Positions 37,630 through 47,075 are shown, numbered from the stretch's first letter. The stretch: DNA of 64,000 nt from Arcobacter sp. F2176 (GCF_004116465.1 NZ_PDJV01000002.1:124001-188000), one strand, 5' to 3'. Program-made: numbers and translations. Notes: generated by a model from the letters alone, not told the origin.

Positions 37630-37832
37630 AAGTTTAATTTTCTTTTGTTTTGGATATTGAAGGTGTGTTTTAATAAAATAAACACTACTTGTTACACAAG
37701 TCTAGGTTAGTTATAATTTAATAGAAGTAGTATATAACTTATATTAAAATGGTAAATAGAATTTTACCAAAAATAAAATTAAATAAAAGAGTTAATTTTT
37801 TATTTTATATTTAATTAATTTAAGAGGTAAGA

Positions 37833-38396
37833 ATGAAATATTTTGAAACTATAAAATGTGAAGATAAAGAGGTATTTAATCTTATTTTTCACAATTTAAG
37901 AATATCCAATACTATAGGGAAAAATATAGATTTAAATGAATATATCTATCCCTTAAATAGTAAACTTTTAAAATGTAAAGTTATATACAATGACGATGAA
38001 ATATTAGATGTAAGATATGATGAATATAAAAAAAGAGAAATAAAAACTTTTAAAATAATTTATGATGACAAAATTGAGTATTCAAAAAAATATCTCAATA
38101 GAAGTTCTTTAGATGAACTTTATGCTAAAAAAGAAGATGCTGATGAAATAATTATTTTTAAAAATTTTTTATTAACTGACACATCTATTGCAAATATTGC
38201 CTTATATGATGGTTCTAATTGGTATACACCTAAAAAGCCATTATTAAATGGTACTACTAGACAAAGGTATCTTGAATCTAAAAATATCATTGAAAAAGAC
38301 CTTACAATCGAAGATTTAAAATCAGCTTCAAAGCTTGCACTTATGAATGCAATGATTGATTTTGACATCATCGAAAATCCAATTTTTATCTATTAA
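37833..38396 (+). CDS. pabC: Aminotransferase class IV protein, likely 4-amino-4-deoxychorismate lyase
   Basis: 187 residues, shorter than E. coli PabC (269). The PLP lysine appears to be Lys86 in KKYLNRSSL (compare the IKHLNR motif). The C-terminal block TDTSIANIALYDGSNWYTPKKPLL and NGTTRQRYLESKNI, then LMNAMIDF, is diagnostic of class IV enzymes. It would split aminodeoxychorismate to p-aminobenzoate and pyruvate, complementing PabB at 30647. Small size is normal for Campylobacterota members, from memory. Ribosome site AAGAGGTAAGA. Confidence 0.8.
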   Translation: MKYFETIKCEDKEVFNLIFHNLRISNTIGKNIDLNEYIYPLNSKLLKCKVIYNDDEILDVRYDEYKKREIKTFKIIYDDKIEYSKKYLNRSSLDELYAKKEDADEIIIFKNFLLTDTSIANIALYDGSNWYTPKKPLLNGTTRQRYLESKNIIEKDLTIEDLKSASKLALMNAMIDFDIIENPIFIY

Positions 38397-38466
38397 AATC
38401 CATTTGTAATCAAAAAGTTTTTTTTCTAATATAAAATCCTTTTGTGTGACAACAAAAGGAGATAAA

Positions 38467-39501
38467 ATGAAAAACACTATATTCATAATTGAATATGCAA
38501 AAGGAAGTGATAAAGGCTTTGATGGTTTTCGACCAGATACAAAACCTATCTTGGATGCTATAGAAAAAGTAACAGATTATAAAACTGAGATTGTATTTTA
38601 TAGACCAAATAGAAAATATGATTTATTGGATTATCTAAAAGAAAAAGCAGTTGCTGTTATAAGTAGAATCAATCCTGGCAATTTAAAAGAAGTGGATGAA
38701 TATTTTCAATTTCTAAAGGCTTTGGGAAATTCTGGTATTGAGGTACATACCCATCCAGATGTTATGATTAATCTTGATTTTAAAGATATTCTTGCCAAAT
38801 TAAAAGGAACACAATTAGGAGATGATGAAAGCTATTTTTATCATACCTTTACAGATTTTGCAACAAGATTTCCAGCTGATTTAGATAAACATGGAATAAG
38901 AGTTTTAAAAACAAATTATGGCTCAACAGGTGAGGGTGTTTATTTGGTATCAAAAAAAGATGATGGTTCTATATTTTCTGTGGAAGCTGTAAATAATCAA
39001 AAGTTTTATTTTGATGATATCAATGAATTTTTACATAAATTTGAGCCAAATTTTGAAGACAATATTTCAGAATATGCTGCATATTTTACAGGAAAAACTG
39101 GCTTTGTAGGGTGTAGATATTTGGAACGAATAAGTGAAGGAGAGATAAGAGTTTTACTTGTAAATGATAAGCCTATCTCAGTTGTTCATAAAAAACCACA
39201 AGAGGGACAATTCTCTGCAACACTATTTTCAGGAGCAAAATATAAATATGAATCACCAAATGAGCCAAAATGGAAAGCAGTAGTAGAACTTACAATGCAT
39301 GGATTGAAAGATTTAAAACCATATCTAAACGGTCAAAATTATCCTTTACTTTGGACTATGGATTATATTTTAGATTATAATGAAGATGGAAGTGATAAAT
39401 ATGTTTTATCAGAGATAAATTGTTCTTGTGTAGGAATTACAAGTGAGCTCCAATATGCAAAAGATGTTGCTGAGGTTTTTGTATCAAAAAAGAAAAAATA
39501 A
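38467..39501 (+). CDS. Cj0069-family conserved protein, ATP-grasp-like
   Basis: 344 residues from the ATG at 38467, chosen because AAAGGAGAT lies at ideal distance; an upstream in-frame ATG at 38446 lacks such a site. Resembles the Cj0069 family of Campylobacterota: FIIEYAKGSDKGFDGFRPDT, KTNYGSTGEGVYLVSKK, FVGCRYLERISEGEIRVLLVNDKP, LLWTMDYILDY and LSEINCSCVG. The order of these segments recalls ATP-grasp ligases (glutathione-synthetase-like). Substrate unknown. Ends 22 bp before the converging peptidase gene. Confidence 0.75.
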   Translation: MKNTIFIIEYAKGSDKGFDGFRPDTKPILDAIEKVTDYKTEIVFYRPNRKYDLLDYLKEKAVAVISRINPGNLKEVDEYFQFLKALGNSGIEVHTHPDVMINLDFKDILAKLKGTQLGDDESYFYHTFTDFATRFPADLDKHGIRVLKTNYGSTGEGVYLVSKKDDGSIFSVEAVNNQKFYFDDINEFLHKFEPNFEDNISEYAAYFTGKTGFVGCRYLERISEGEIRVLLVNDKPISVVHKKPQEGQFSATLFSGAKYKYESPNEPKWKAVVELTMHGLKDLKPYLNGQNYPLLWTMDYILDYNEDGSDKYVLSEINCSCVGITSELQYAKDVAEVFVSKKKK

Positions 39502-39504
39502 TTG

Positions 39505-39539
39505 TGTAAATCAAGGAATTAATTTACTCCTTGTTTACA
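39505..39539. terminator. Hairpin between converging genes
   Basis: Imperfect inverted repeat TGTAAATCAAGGA (39505-39517) with TCCTTGTTTACA (39528-39539), one bulged base. Overlaps the end of the peptidase gene; may end transcription from both sides. Confidence 0.5.
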
Positions 39540-40162
39540 TAAACTCTTTTAAGTAAGTTATTCCATTTATCTTCTTTTCCCCAATTAACTTTGACTTTTT
39601 TGCTTATTTTATCATTTTTCATAAGATAGGATTCTTTTTCATTAAATATAAAATCCACTTCCAAGGAGGGTCTTTTATTTAAAGGTATTACTCTAAAACT
39701 AAGATTATCTAAGACATATGGGATTTTATCTCTTCTTGGAAAATAAAGTAGCACCATATGTTTAGTAGCTTTTCCTTTGACTTGAACAACAGCTAAAAAA
39801 AGATTATCTTTAGAAAAGCCATTTTCAAGAAGTGAAAAGTACTTTGCAATAGTATAATCTTCACAATCACCTCTCCCTTCAATCAAAAACTCTTTTCTTG
39901 TACTCCAATAATCACTTATCCCATATTTTTGTTTATCAAGTTCTGGAAGAATGTGATTGTAGAAACTATTGATGTGCCCAAGTTTTCTAATTGTAGAGAA
40001 ATTTTTAATTTTCTTTTCTAATGCTTCATAATTTTGTATTCTTTTTATAATTGCATTTTTATTTGGATTATCTTTTATCTTTGCAATATCTGATTGGGTA
40101 AATTGTAGAGTATGACCATATATTAATGTTGAAATCAGTAAAATAAATGTAATTGTTTTCAT
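39524..40162 (-). CDS. Bacterial transglutaminase-like cysteine peptidase (LapG-like)
   Basis: 212 residues from ATG 40162, chosen so the signal peptide starts MKTITFILLISTLIYG; an in-frame ATG at 40180 is possible. Catalytic triad visible: Cys in IEGRGDCEDYTIAKY, His in KATKHMVLLYF, Asp in PYVLDNLSFRV. This is the BTLCP (PF06035) family, whose best known member LapG clips a surface adhesin under c-di-GMP control. No LapD or adhesin gene is adjacent, so the target is unknown. Confidence 0.8.
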   Translation of the reverse strand: MKTITFILLISTLIYGHTLQFTQSDIAKIKDNPNKNAIIKRIQNYEALEKKIKNFSTIRKLGHINSFYNHILPELDKQKYGISDYWSTRKEFLIEGRGDCEDYTIAKYFSLLENGFSKDNLFLAVVQVKGKATKHMVLLYFPRRDKIPYVLDNLSFRVIPLNKRPSLEVDFIFNEKESYLMKNDKISKKVKVNWGKEDKWNNLLKRVYVNKE

Positions 40163-40205
40163 GTAATTATATATTATCATGGATTTTTAAAAAAAGGAAT
40201 AAAAT

Positions 40206-40649
40206 ATGGTAAATGATATAATACAAAGTGTTGAATTTAAGAATCTTATGATTAAACAAGTAAAAGATATGATAGTTTTTTTATTGGAAAGAAATAGTGA
40301 ATTTGCAATAACAGTAAATGTAAATGGAGCAACTTTTGATCCTACTTTACCAAGTGCCATAGAAAAAAAACTTGCTAAGTTTTCACTTTTTGTTTTAAGT
40401 AATTATACCTATACAACTATAAAAATTGAAGATAATTTTATCTCATTTGAAGCTGGTTTTGGTTCTGAAAACTTTGGTTCAACGGTTACAATTCCTCTAG
40501 AGTCAGTTTTTCAAATAGTAATTGATGAGTCAATTTTATTGATTAATCCAGTAGCAACTGTAGAAAAGTTTAACACTAGTTCTAAAGCTTCTTTACATAA
40601 ATCAATAAATGTATTTAAAAATAATCCAAATAATAAAAAGTTTCAATAA
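40206..40649 (+). CDS. Conserved small protein, possibly SspB-like
   Basis: 147 residues, no signal or membrane helix. A helix-rich start (DIIQSVEFKNLMIKQVKDMIVFLLERN) then a strand-rich core: FAITVNVNGATFDPTLPSAIEKK, FSLFVLSNYTYTTIKIEDNFISFEAGFG, STVTIPLESVFQIVID. The order of features recalls SspB-type ClpXP adaptors (inward strand, 'lP' turn, short sheet ending in a 'iPf.ai' edge), but I cannot confirm this. Ends in a basic flexible tail. Ribosome site AAAAAAAGGAATAAAAT. Confidence 0.55.
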   Translation: MVNDIIQSVEFKNLMIKQVKDMIVFLLERNSEFAITVNVNGATFDPTLPSAIEKKLAKFSLFVLSNYTYTTIKIEDNFISFEAGFGSENFGSTVTIPLESVFQIVIDESILLINPVATVEKFNTSSKASLHKSINVFKNNPNNKKFQ

Positions 40650-40669
40650 AAAGTAAAATTGGGAAGGTT

Positions 40670-40708
40670 ATAATTAAGATAAATTTATCTTAATTATATT
40701 ATTTTTTA
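40670..40708 (+). terminator. Terminator of the SspB-like gene
   Basis: Palindrome 40670-40697 (ATAATTAAGATAAA and its complement) followed by ATTATTTTTTA. Usable intrinsic terminator on the plus strand, overlapping the region just past fabH's end. Confidence 0.7.
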
Positions 40709-41697
40709 GGTGAGAATGGGAATAAAGCACTTCCCCAAGTAAGTCCAGCTCCAAATGCATCAAAAAGTACATTATCACCAGCTTTTATTCTTCCTTGTTC
40801 ATAAGCATAGTTCATAGCCATAGGAATAGAAGCTGCTGAAGTATTTCCGTATTTATCTACAGTTACAACAGTTTGCTCATCATTTAGTCCTAAAGCTTCA
40901 CCAACAGCTTTTATAATTCTATAGTTCGCTTGGTGAGGAATAAAATGATTAATCTCTTCTGCTTTTAAATTATGTTTTTCAAACATCTCTTTTACATCAG
41001 AAGTTAAAGTTTTAACTGCCAATTTAAAAGTTTCGCCACCCTTCATTTGGATACAAGCTAGTTTTTGCTCAACTACTTCAGGTGAACAAGGATTTCTACT
41101 TCCTCCCCCTGGAGTCATGATTAAGTGGTCATAATCACCATCACTAGAACATTTTACATCAACTATTGCTTCTTCTTTTTTATCAGTTGCAGATATAATT
41201 GCTGCACCTGCACCATCGCCAAAAATAAAAGCTGTTCCTCTATCTTCATAATTTAAAATAGAAGTATATTTTTCAGCACCTACAATTAGCACATTTTTTT
41301 TCATGCCAGATTCTATAAATGCTTTTGCAATAGATAAAGCATATATAAATCCAGTACATGCAGCACTTATATCGAAAGCTTGCACATCTCTTAAACCCAA
41401 TTTTGATGCTAATACACAAGCAGTTGAGGGCATACAAAGGTAATCAGGAGTTACAGTTGCACAGACAATCATATCTATGTCAGTTAGTTCTATTCCTGCT
41501 CTTTGAATAGCAATTCTGGCTGCATTTGCACCCATATCAGATGGAAATTCATCCTTTGCTGCTACCCTTCTTTCTTTTATACCAGTTCTTTTTGTTATCC
41601 ATTCATCAGATGTGTCCATGATTTTTTCAAAATCAAAGTTAGTCATGATTTTTTCTGGTATGTAAGCACCTATTGATCTAAAAGCTGCGTAAGCCAT
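40699..41697 (-). CDS. fabH: 3-oxoacyl-ACP synthase III
   Basis: 332 residues. Catalytic Cys in FDISAACTGFIYAL, His in PHQANYRI, Asn in DKYGNTSAASIPMAM. Starts fatty acid synthesis from acetyl-CoA and malonyl-ACP. Follows plsX by 9 bp in the classical rpmF-plsX-fabH order. Confidence 0.95.
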   Translation of the reverse strand: MAYAAFRSIGAYIPEKIMTNFDFEKIMDTSDEWITKRTGIKERRVAAKDEFPSDMGANAARIAIQRAGIELTDIDMIVCATVTPDYLCMPSTACVLASKLGLRDVQAFDISAACTGFIYALSIAKAFIESGMKKNVLIVGAEKYTSILNYEDRGTAFIFGDGAGAAIISATDKKEEAIVDVKCSSDGDYDHLIMTPGGGSRNPCSPEVVEQKLACIQMKGGETFKLAVKTLTSDVKEMFEKHNLKAEEINHFIPHQANYRIIKAVGEALGLNDEQTVVTVDKYGNTSAASIPMAMNYAYEQGRIKAGDNVLFDAFGAGLTWGSALFPFSPKK

Positions 41698-41706
41698 TCT
41701 TAGTCC

Positions 41707-42708
41707 TTAAAAATTTCTATATTTTGCAAGTTTATCTTCTATATCTTGTTCTAGTCTAGAACTCGCTGCACTTATAGCCTGATTTATTGCATTTTTTATA
41801 GCTTTTGGATTTGATTTTCCATGTGCTATTATCACTGGAGCTTTAACACCTAATAAAGGAGCTCCACCATATTCTGCATAATCAACTCTTACTTTTAGCG
41901 ATTTAAAGACTTTTCTCATTAATACAGCACCTGCAATAGAGATTAGAGATCTTTTTAGATTTTTTTTCAATATCTGCCCAATAGTATCTGCTACACCTTC
42001 GGCTGTTTTTAACAATATATTTCCAATAAATCCATCACAAACAACAACATCAACTGTCCCTTTGAAGATATCACTACCTTCAACATTTCCAGCAAAATTT
42101 TTGATTTGTGAATTAGCTAATAATTCATAAGCTGCTTTTGTAACTTCGTTACCTTTTGATTCTTCTTCCCCATTACTTAGTAATCCAATAATTGGTTCAT
42201 CAAGTTTCAAAACATCTTGAGCGTAGATTTGTCCCATAACTGCAAATTCAAAAAGATTCTTTTCATCACAATCAACATTTGCCCCTACATCTAATACTAA
42301 AGTATTTTGATTTTCACTAGTTGGCATAAGTGTTGCAATAGCAGGTCTTGTAACACCTTTGATTCTTCCAATTCTTAACGTAGCTAAAGACATTGAAGCT
42401 CCAGAATGTCCTGCTGAAACAACAGCATCTGCTTGACCATTTTTAACAAGTTCAATAGCTTGATAAATAGAGCTATCTTTTCTTTTTAATGCATCAGTCG
42501 CATGGTCTTGCATAGATATAACATCATTACAATCAAGGATTTCTATTCTTCGTAAGTATTCAGGTGGGATAAGTTTTAGTAGTTCTTCTTTTCTACCTAC
42601 AGCAATTGCAGAAAAAGCTGTGTTTATTCTAAGAGCGGCTATTAGACCGTCTATAATAGGTTCGGGACCGAAGTCCCCACCCATCGCATCAATTGCTATT
42701 TTTAGCAT
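41707..42708 (-). CDS. plsX: Phosphate acyltransferase
   Basis: 333 residues. Starts [20 protein letters not shown], with [36 protein letters not shown] and [19 protein letters not shown]. Makes acyl-phosphate from acyl-ACP for phospholipid synthesis. Its ATG overlaps the rpmF stop by one base (TAATG), so it is translationally coupled to the L32 gene. Confidence 0.95.
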   Translation of the reverse strand: MLKIAIDAMGGDFGPEPIIDGLIAALRINTAFSAIAVGRKEELLKLIPPEYLRRIEILDCNDVISMQDHATDALKRKDSSIYQAIELVKNGQADAVVSAGHSGASMSLATLRIGRIKGVTRPAIATLMPTSENQNTLVLDVGANVDCDEKNLFEFAVMGQIYAQDVLKLDEPIIGLLSNGEEESKGNEVTKAAYELLANSQIKNFAGNVEGSDIFKGTVDVVVCDGFIGNILLKTAEGVADTIGQILKKNLKRSLISIAGAVLMRKVFKSLKVRVDYAEYGGAPLLGVKAPVIIAHGKSNPKAIKNAINQAISAASSRLEQDIEDKLAKYRNF

Positions 42709-42860
42709 TAGTTTTTATATTCGCCAGTATTCGGGTTTACCGTATGAGGCATTTTCCAAGTTCCATCACTATCTTTTACAGGTCTTTTAAGTGTAATTTT
42801 ATAGTGAGTTCTTCTCTTAGCTGATCTTGAGTGTGACACTCTTCTCTTTGGTACTGCCAT
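42708..42860 (-). CDS. rpmF: 50S ribosomal protein L32
   Basis: 50 residues: [20 protein letters not shown] then [20 protein letters not shown] and ten more. Starts with the L32 signature MAVPKRR-x-S-x-SR. It lacks the zinc cysteines of some L32 forms. Ribosome site AAAAGGAGAATAAC before 42860. Placed between DUF177 and plsX as in most bacteria. Confidence 0.96.
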   Translation of the reverse strand: MAVPKRRVSHSRSAKRRTHYKITLKRPVKDSDGTWKMPHTVNPNTGEYKN

Positions 42861-42872
42861 GTTATTCTCCTT

Positions 42873-43253
42873 TTAATATTCTTTTTCTATACTATCTTTA
42901 TTTTCTAAACAAAGAGCACATATGTGATAATCACTTCTTATAGATGAAATTTCACTTTCGATTATTTCATTAAAGTCAATCATATCGTTTTCTATCTCAA
43001 TTACCAAGTTTTCCAACTCAGATTCATCTTCATACACTTTATTTGATAACAAAAACTCTAAATTTTCATTAAGTTCTATAGTGTATTCAGCCCCGCATCT
43101 ACAACAATCCACAGCTGTAGGACCTGCCAAAGTTGCTTCAACTTTAGCCAATGTAGGCGACATTTTACAAAAAGTACCCTCTAATTTAACTGAATCAAGT
43201 TCAAGAGAGAACTCTTTTGGTGTAAAAGGGACTTTTCTAAATTCTATTTGCAT
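42873..43253 (-). CDS. DUF177 (YceD-type) protein
   Basis: 126 residues. Contains the DUF177 centre: VKLEGTFCKMSPTLAKVEATLAGPTAVDCCRCGAEYTIELNENLEF, with CxxC, and an acidic second half (YEDESELENLVIEIENDMIDFNEIIESEI). DUF177 proteins precede rpmF widely and are linked to 23S rRNA or ribosome maturation. Lies 12 bp before rpmF and 9 bp after ndk. Confidence 0.85.
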   Translation of the reverse strand: MQIEFRKVPFTPKEFSLELDSVKLEGTFCKMSPTLAKVEATLAGPTAVDCCRCGAEYTIELNENLEFLLSNKVYEDESELENLVIEIENDMIDFNEIIESEISSIRSDYHICALCLENKDSIEKEY

Positions 43254-43262
43254 AAATATTTA

Positions 43263-43676
43263 CTAACAGATTTCTCTATCTGAAAAGAAAAATTTAATTT
43301 CATTAGCTGCATTCTCTACAGAATCAGAACCATGAACTGCATTTGCATCAATAGAATCAGCAAAATCAGCTCTAATTGTACCAGCAGCAGCTTCTTTAGG
43401 ATTAGTAGCACCCATTAAATCTCTGTTGATAGACATTGCATTGTCACCTTCTAAAACTGAAACTACAACAGGTCCAGAAATCATAAATTCTACTAATTCA
43501 CCAAAAAATGGTCTCTCAGCATGTACAGCATAAAAAGCTTCAGCATCAGCTCTACTTAATTGCATTTTTCTAGTAGCTGCAATTCTTAGTCCAGCAGATT
43601 CAAATCTGTCTAAGATTTTCCCTACAACATTTTTAGCTACAGCATCAGGTTTGATGATAGATAATGTTTGTTCCAT
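43263..43676 (-). CDS. ndk: Nucleoside diphosphate kinase
   Basis: 137 residues from ATG 43676, chosen because [16 protein letters not shown] is the standard Ndk start; the frame is open further upstream but without family similarity. Active-site His in [12 protein letters not shown]; conserved [14 protein letters not shown]. Exchanges phosphate among NTPs. First gene of the ndk-DUF177-rpmF-plsX-fabH run. Confidence 0.95.
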   Translation of the reverse strand: MEQTLSIIKPDAVAKNVVGKILDRFESAGLRIAATRKMQLSRADAEAFYAVHAERPFFGELVEFMISGPVVVSVLEGDNAMSINRDLMGATNPKEAAAGTIRADFADSIDANAVHGSDSVENAANEIKFFFSDREIC

Positions 43677-43724
43677 ATGATATTTTCCTATTTTGAATTT
43701 CAAGTCGCGGATTATATCTAAAAA

Positions 43725-43760
43725 AATAAAAAAAGGCAAGTAATTGTAAAATTACTTGCC
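43725..43760 (-). terminator. Terminator of the ferredoxin gene
   Basis: 11-bp stem (43735-43745 with 43750-43760, loop GTAA). On the minus strand it is followed by a long T-rich tract (complement of AAAAAAATAAAAAAA). Strong, and it isolates the ferredoxin gene from ndk. Confidence 0.88.
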
Positions 43761-43788
43761 CTTATAATTGTTTTAAAATATTTTTAAA

Positions 43789-44049
43789 TTAGTCTTCTAC
43801 GCAAGGAGTACCGGCTACAACGCCTTCTGTATCAGGATTTTCACCCCATACAATACATCCTTCTGTTGGACATGCATCTGCACATGCTGGTGTATCATTA
43901 TGACCTATACACTCAACACATTTGTCTTCATATACATAATAAATATCTTCACCTGTAGGATTTTCGTCATTATCAACGATAGCTTCAACTGGACATTCGT
44001 CAAGGCAAGCATCACAGCTTATACATGTATCAGTAATTACTACTGCCAT
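43789..44049 (-). CDS. Ferredoxin, 2x[4Fe-4S]
   Basis: 86 residues. First cluster CISCDACLDECP and second CVECIGHNDTPACADACP, where the spacer between the second and third Cys is longer than the usual two, as in Allochromatium-type/Campylobacterota ferredoxins. Tail contains a final Cys near the C-terminus (GTPCVED). Carries low-potential electrons, for example for pyruvate or 2-oxoglutarate ferredoxin oxidoreductases. Confidence 0.92.
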   Translation of the reverse strand: MAVVITDTCISCDACLDECPVEAIVDNDENPTGEDIYYVYEDKCVECIGHNDTPACADACPTEGCIVWGENPDTEGVVAGTPCVED

Positions 44050-44492
44050 TTAATCTCCTTAATATATTTTTGAGTAACTCTATCACATCAAATATAAATA
44101 TAACTTTAAAATTTATTGTAGTATTTTTCGCTAATAATAGATGTTTTTAGTATATTTTTTTAAAAATATTAAACATTTTTATCAAAAATTAGCATATTTT
44201 GATTTAAAATTGTAAAAATCACCTCTATATTTAAGAAATTTAAATTTGAACACTTATAGAAGTGTATGTCTTTTTTACACATTTTTTGTACTCATTATAT
44301 ATATGTAGTATATTTTTGTTTGGATGTATTAAGGATAAGTAATAAAAAATAGTCATTATTTTATCTTATGGATAATTTTTATCCTAAAATAAATTTTTTC
44401 TTAAATATAAAATTAAACATTATATTTGATGGTTCATTTTAGCTTATTATATTATAATTACATCACTTAAAACTTAAATAAAGGAATAAAAT
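44050..44492. promoter_or_regulatory. 443-bp AT-rich region between ferredoxin and peroxiredoxin genes
   Basis: No gene found in either strand. It is the divergent promoter region. Visible elements are an inverted repeat GGATAATTTTTATCC (44369-44383) and a TTATTATATTATAAT segment (44443-44457) about 35 bp before ahpC that weakly resembles Fur/PerR-type boxes. I cannot assign either with confidence in such AT-rich sequence. Confidence 0.4.
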
Positions 44493-45089
44493 ATGTTAGT
44501 TACAAAAAAAGCTCCAGATTTTACAGCTACAGCTGTACTTGCAGATGGTCAAATTGTTGAGGATTTTAATTTATATGAAAACATTGGTGAAAAAGGTGCA
44601 GTTGTATTCTTTTACCCACTAGACTTTACATTTGTTTGTCCTTCTGAAATCATTGCATTCTCAAAAAGAGCTGATGAATTCAAAGAAAGAGGAGTAACAG
44701 TTATTGGTGTTTCTGTTGATTCACAATTCTCACACTTTGCATGGAGAGAAACTCCTGTTGAAAATGGTGGAATCGGAAGAGTTAAATTCCCATTAGTTGC
44801 TGATTTAAGTAAACAAATTTCAAAAGATTTTGATGTATTATTTGGTGAATCAGTTGCCTTAAGAGGTTCTTTCTTAATTGATGCTGATGGAACTGTAAGA
44901 CATGCAGTAATCAACGACTTACCACTAGGAAGAAACATTGATGAAATGATTAGAATGGTAGATACTATGATATTTACAAATGAGCATGGTGAAGTTTGTC
45001 CTGCAGGTTGGCAAAAAGGTGATGAAGGTATGAAAGATACTACTGCTGGTGTTGCTGAATATTTATCTAAAAATGCTGATAAATTATAA
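44493..45089 (+). CDS. ahpC: Peroxiredoxin (AhpC/Tsa family)
   Basis: 198 residues. Peroxidatic Cys in FYPLDFTFVCPSE, resolving Cys in GEVCPAGWQKG. Typical two-cysteine peroxiredoxin that reduces peroxides and is recharged by thioredoxin in Campylobacterota (no AhpF neighbour). Strong start AAAGGAATAAAAT and a terminator follow, so it is a single-gene unit. Confidence 0.95.
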   Translation: MLVTKKAPDFTATAVLADGQIVEDFNLYENIGEKGAVVFFYPLDFTFVCPSEIIAFSKRADEFKERGVTVIGVSVDSQFSHFAWRETPVENGGIGRVKFPLVADLSKQISKDFDVLFGESVALRGSFLIDADGTVRHAVINDLPLGRNIDEMIRMVDTMIFTNEHGEVCPAGWQKGDEGMKDTTAGVAEYLSKNADKL

Positions 45090-45106
45090 TATATAGTTTA
45101 AATTAT

Positions 45107-45144
45107 TAAAAAAGGGTGTCAAGAAATTGGCACCTTTTTTTTGT
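45107..45144 (+). terminator. Terminator of ahpC
   Basis: Stem AAAAGGGTGTCA / TGGCACCTTTTTT with two G-T pairs and loop AGAAAT, then eight Ts. Confidence 0.85.
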
Positions 45145-45265
45145 TTAAGCCAAAATATTTGACAATTTATTAAATAAAGACTAAAATTACACCACTTAAA
45201 ATTCTAATCACAAGAATTAACTACAAAAAATCACTTTACTGAAAATGACAAAGGTCTAAATATAA

Positions 45266-46609
45266 ATGGAAGAGACAACAACTCAAACTAAGAAGAATAC
45301 TCCTGCAAAAGGAAATTCTAATGGCAGAAAAACTAGGACACATATCCCTGTAGAAGGGCATACAATCGAAAAGTTAAGAGAATATCCTCTAGAAGAATTA
45401 CTTCAAATAGCTAAAAAACTCGATGTTGAAAATCCGCAAGAACTAAAACGACAAGAACTAATGTTCTCAATTTTGAAAACTCAAATCGACCAAGGTGGAT
45501 TTATACTTTTCACAGGTATTTTAGAGATAAAAGATGGTGGATTTGGTTTTTTAAGGGCTATGGATGGAAATTTTTCTGATACATCTAATGACTCTTATGT
45601 AAGTGCAACACAAATTAAGAAATTTGCATTAAGAACTGGGGATATTGTAACTGGACAAGTTAGGCCTCCAAATAAAGAGAGTGAAAAATATTACGCTCTA
45701 CTTAAAATAGAAGCAATAAATTACCTACCAATCCACGAATCGAAAAACAGACCACTATTTGATAACTTAACACCTTTATACTCAACTGAAAGATTTAAAT
45801 TTGAATATGAATCACATAAAATGACAGGAAGAATCTTAGATTTATTCTCTCCTATGGGTAAAGGTCAAAGAGGACTAATCGTTGCTCCTCCAAAAACTGG
45901 TAAAACAGAACTTTTAAAAGAACTAGCACATGGTATTTCAAGAAATCACCCAGAAGCTCACTTAATGGTTTTATTAATAGATGAAAGACCAGAAGAAGTT
46001 ACAGATATGCAAAGAAGTGTAAAAGGTGATGTTTACTCTTCTACTTTTGACTTACCTGCACAAAATCATGTAAGAGTTGCAGAAATCGTTATTGAAAAAG
46101 CAAAAAGAATGGTAGAGATGAAAAAAGATGTAGTTATCTTACTTGACTCAATCACAAGACTAGCAAGAGCATACAATACTGTAACACCAAGTAGCGGAAA
46201 AGTACTTTCAGGTGGGGTTGATGCAAATGCACTACACAAGCCAAAAAGATTCTTTGGAGCTGCTAGAAATATAGAAGAGGGTGGAAGTTTAACTATCATC
46301 TCAACTGCTCTTATTGATACAGGCTCAAAAATGGACGAAGTTATTTTCGAAGAGTTCAAAGGTACAGGAAACTCAGAAGTTGTACTTAGCCGAGATGCAT
46401 CAAATAAAAGAGTTTACCCAGCTGTTGATATTATCAAATCAGGTACAAGAAAAGAAGAACTTCTTCTTACTCCTGATATCTTACAAAAAACATGGATACT
46501 AAGAAATGCAATCGCAAGCATGGATGAAGTAGAAGCATTGAAATTTCTTTATAGTAAGATGCTAAAAACGGCGAATAACGAAGATTTTTTCGCAGGAATG
46601 AACGAATAA
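45266..46609 (+). CDS. rho: Transcription termination factor Rho
   Basis: 447 residues. A polar N-terminal tail (1-28, [21 protein letters not shown]), Rho N-domain ([18 protein letters not shown]), cold-shock RNA-binding domain ([12 protein letters not shown]), Walker A ([15 protein letters not shown]), Walker B ([16 protein letters not shown]), and the secondary RNA-binding [20 protein letters not shown]. The stop codon touches the first bases of a 143-bp repeat element, which thus forms its entire 3' flank. Confidence 0.95.
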   Translation: MEETTTQTKKNTPAKGNSNGRKTRTHIPVEGHTIEKLREYPLEELLQIAKKLDVENPQELKRQELMFSILKTQIDQGGFILFTGILEIKDGGFGFLRAMDGNFSDTSNDSYVSATQIKKFALRTGDIVTGQVRPPNKESEKYYALLKIEAINYLPIHESKNRPLFDNLTPLYSTERFKFEYESHKMTGRILDLFSPMGKGQRGLIVAPPKTGKTELLKELAHGISRNHPEAHLMVLLIDERPEEVTDMQRSVKGDVYSSTFDLPAQNHVRVAEIVIEKAKRMVEMKKDVVILLDSITRLARAYNTVTPSSGKVLSGGVDANALHKPKRFFGAARNIEEGGSLTIISTALIDTGSKMDEVIFEEFKGTGNSEVVLSRDASNKRVYPAVDIIKSGTRKEELLLTPDILQKTWILRNAIASMDEVEALKFLYSKMLKTANNEDFFAGMNE

Positions 46610-46750
46610 TAGTTTCATAAAACTGCCTCTTTTTGCAAATTTCCGCGTCAGTGCGGAAATTTTGCTCGTCATGTACTAATTGTACACTCCCACACAAAAT
46701 TACCCCACTTCCTTGAACTTTATAAAAATAGTCAGCTTTCTGAAACTATT
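46608..46750 (+). repeat. 143-bp palindromic repeat element, copy 1 (left of hipBA)
   Basis: Ends are 18-bp terminal inverted repeats: AATAGTTTCATAAAACTG at the left and CAGCTTTCTGAAACTATT at the right (16 of 18 complementary). Inside are a perfect 10-bp hairpin AAATTTCCGC/GCGGAAATTT and a TGTAC/GTACA hairpin. A second copy at 48212-48354 has the same length and orientation with five substitutions. Size and structure resemble a MITE. It begins at the rho stop codon. TA dinucleotides lie outside both ends of this copy (46607-46608, 46750-46751), compatible with a TA target. Confidence 0.85.
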
Positions 46751-46829
46751 ACATTTAAATAAGAAGTATAATTCCTATTTAAGTTTTAAGTAGCTATTAT
46801 GAGAAATATACTTCATATAAAGGCGTGTT

Positions 46830-47075
46830 TTGAATTTAATAGATTTAGGTCAGAAAATAAAAGAATTACGAAAAAGTAAAAATATTTCGCAAGCACAATT
46901 AGAAGATTATTCAAATATAACAAAAAGAACTATCTCTAAAATAGAAAATGGCTTTATCGAAGAAGTGGGAATAAAAAAAGTAGAGACGATACTTGATTTA
47001 TTGGGCTATGAATTTAATATACGATTAAAAGATAGACCAAAAACATTGGAAGAGTTGCAAGATGAAAGAAAATAA
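46830..47075 (+). CDS. hipB: HipB-like helix-turn-helix antitoxin
   Basis: 81 residues, TTG start at 46830 with AAAGG upstream. Xre-type HTH: LGQKIKELRKSKNISQAQLEDYSNITKRTISKIENG, then a short dimerisation part. Overlaps hipA by 14 bp. As in known hipBA pairs, it would neutralise the kinase and repress its own promoter. Confidence 0.88.
   Translation: MNLIDLGQKIKELRKSKNISQAQLEDYSNITKRTISKIENGFIEEVGIKKVETILDLLGYEFNIRLKDRPKTLEELQDERK

Noticed and set aside
44369-44457. Fur/PerR-type operator upstream of ahpC
   Set aside because: The match is weak and the region is almost entirely A and T, so similar strings are expected by chance. Kept only as a remark in the region entry.
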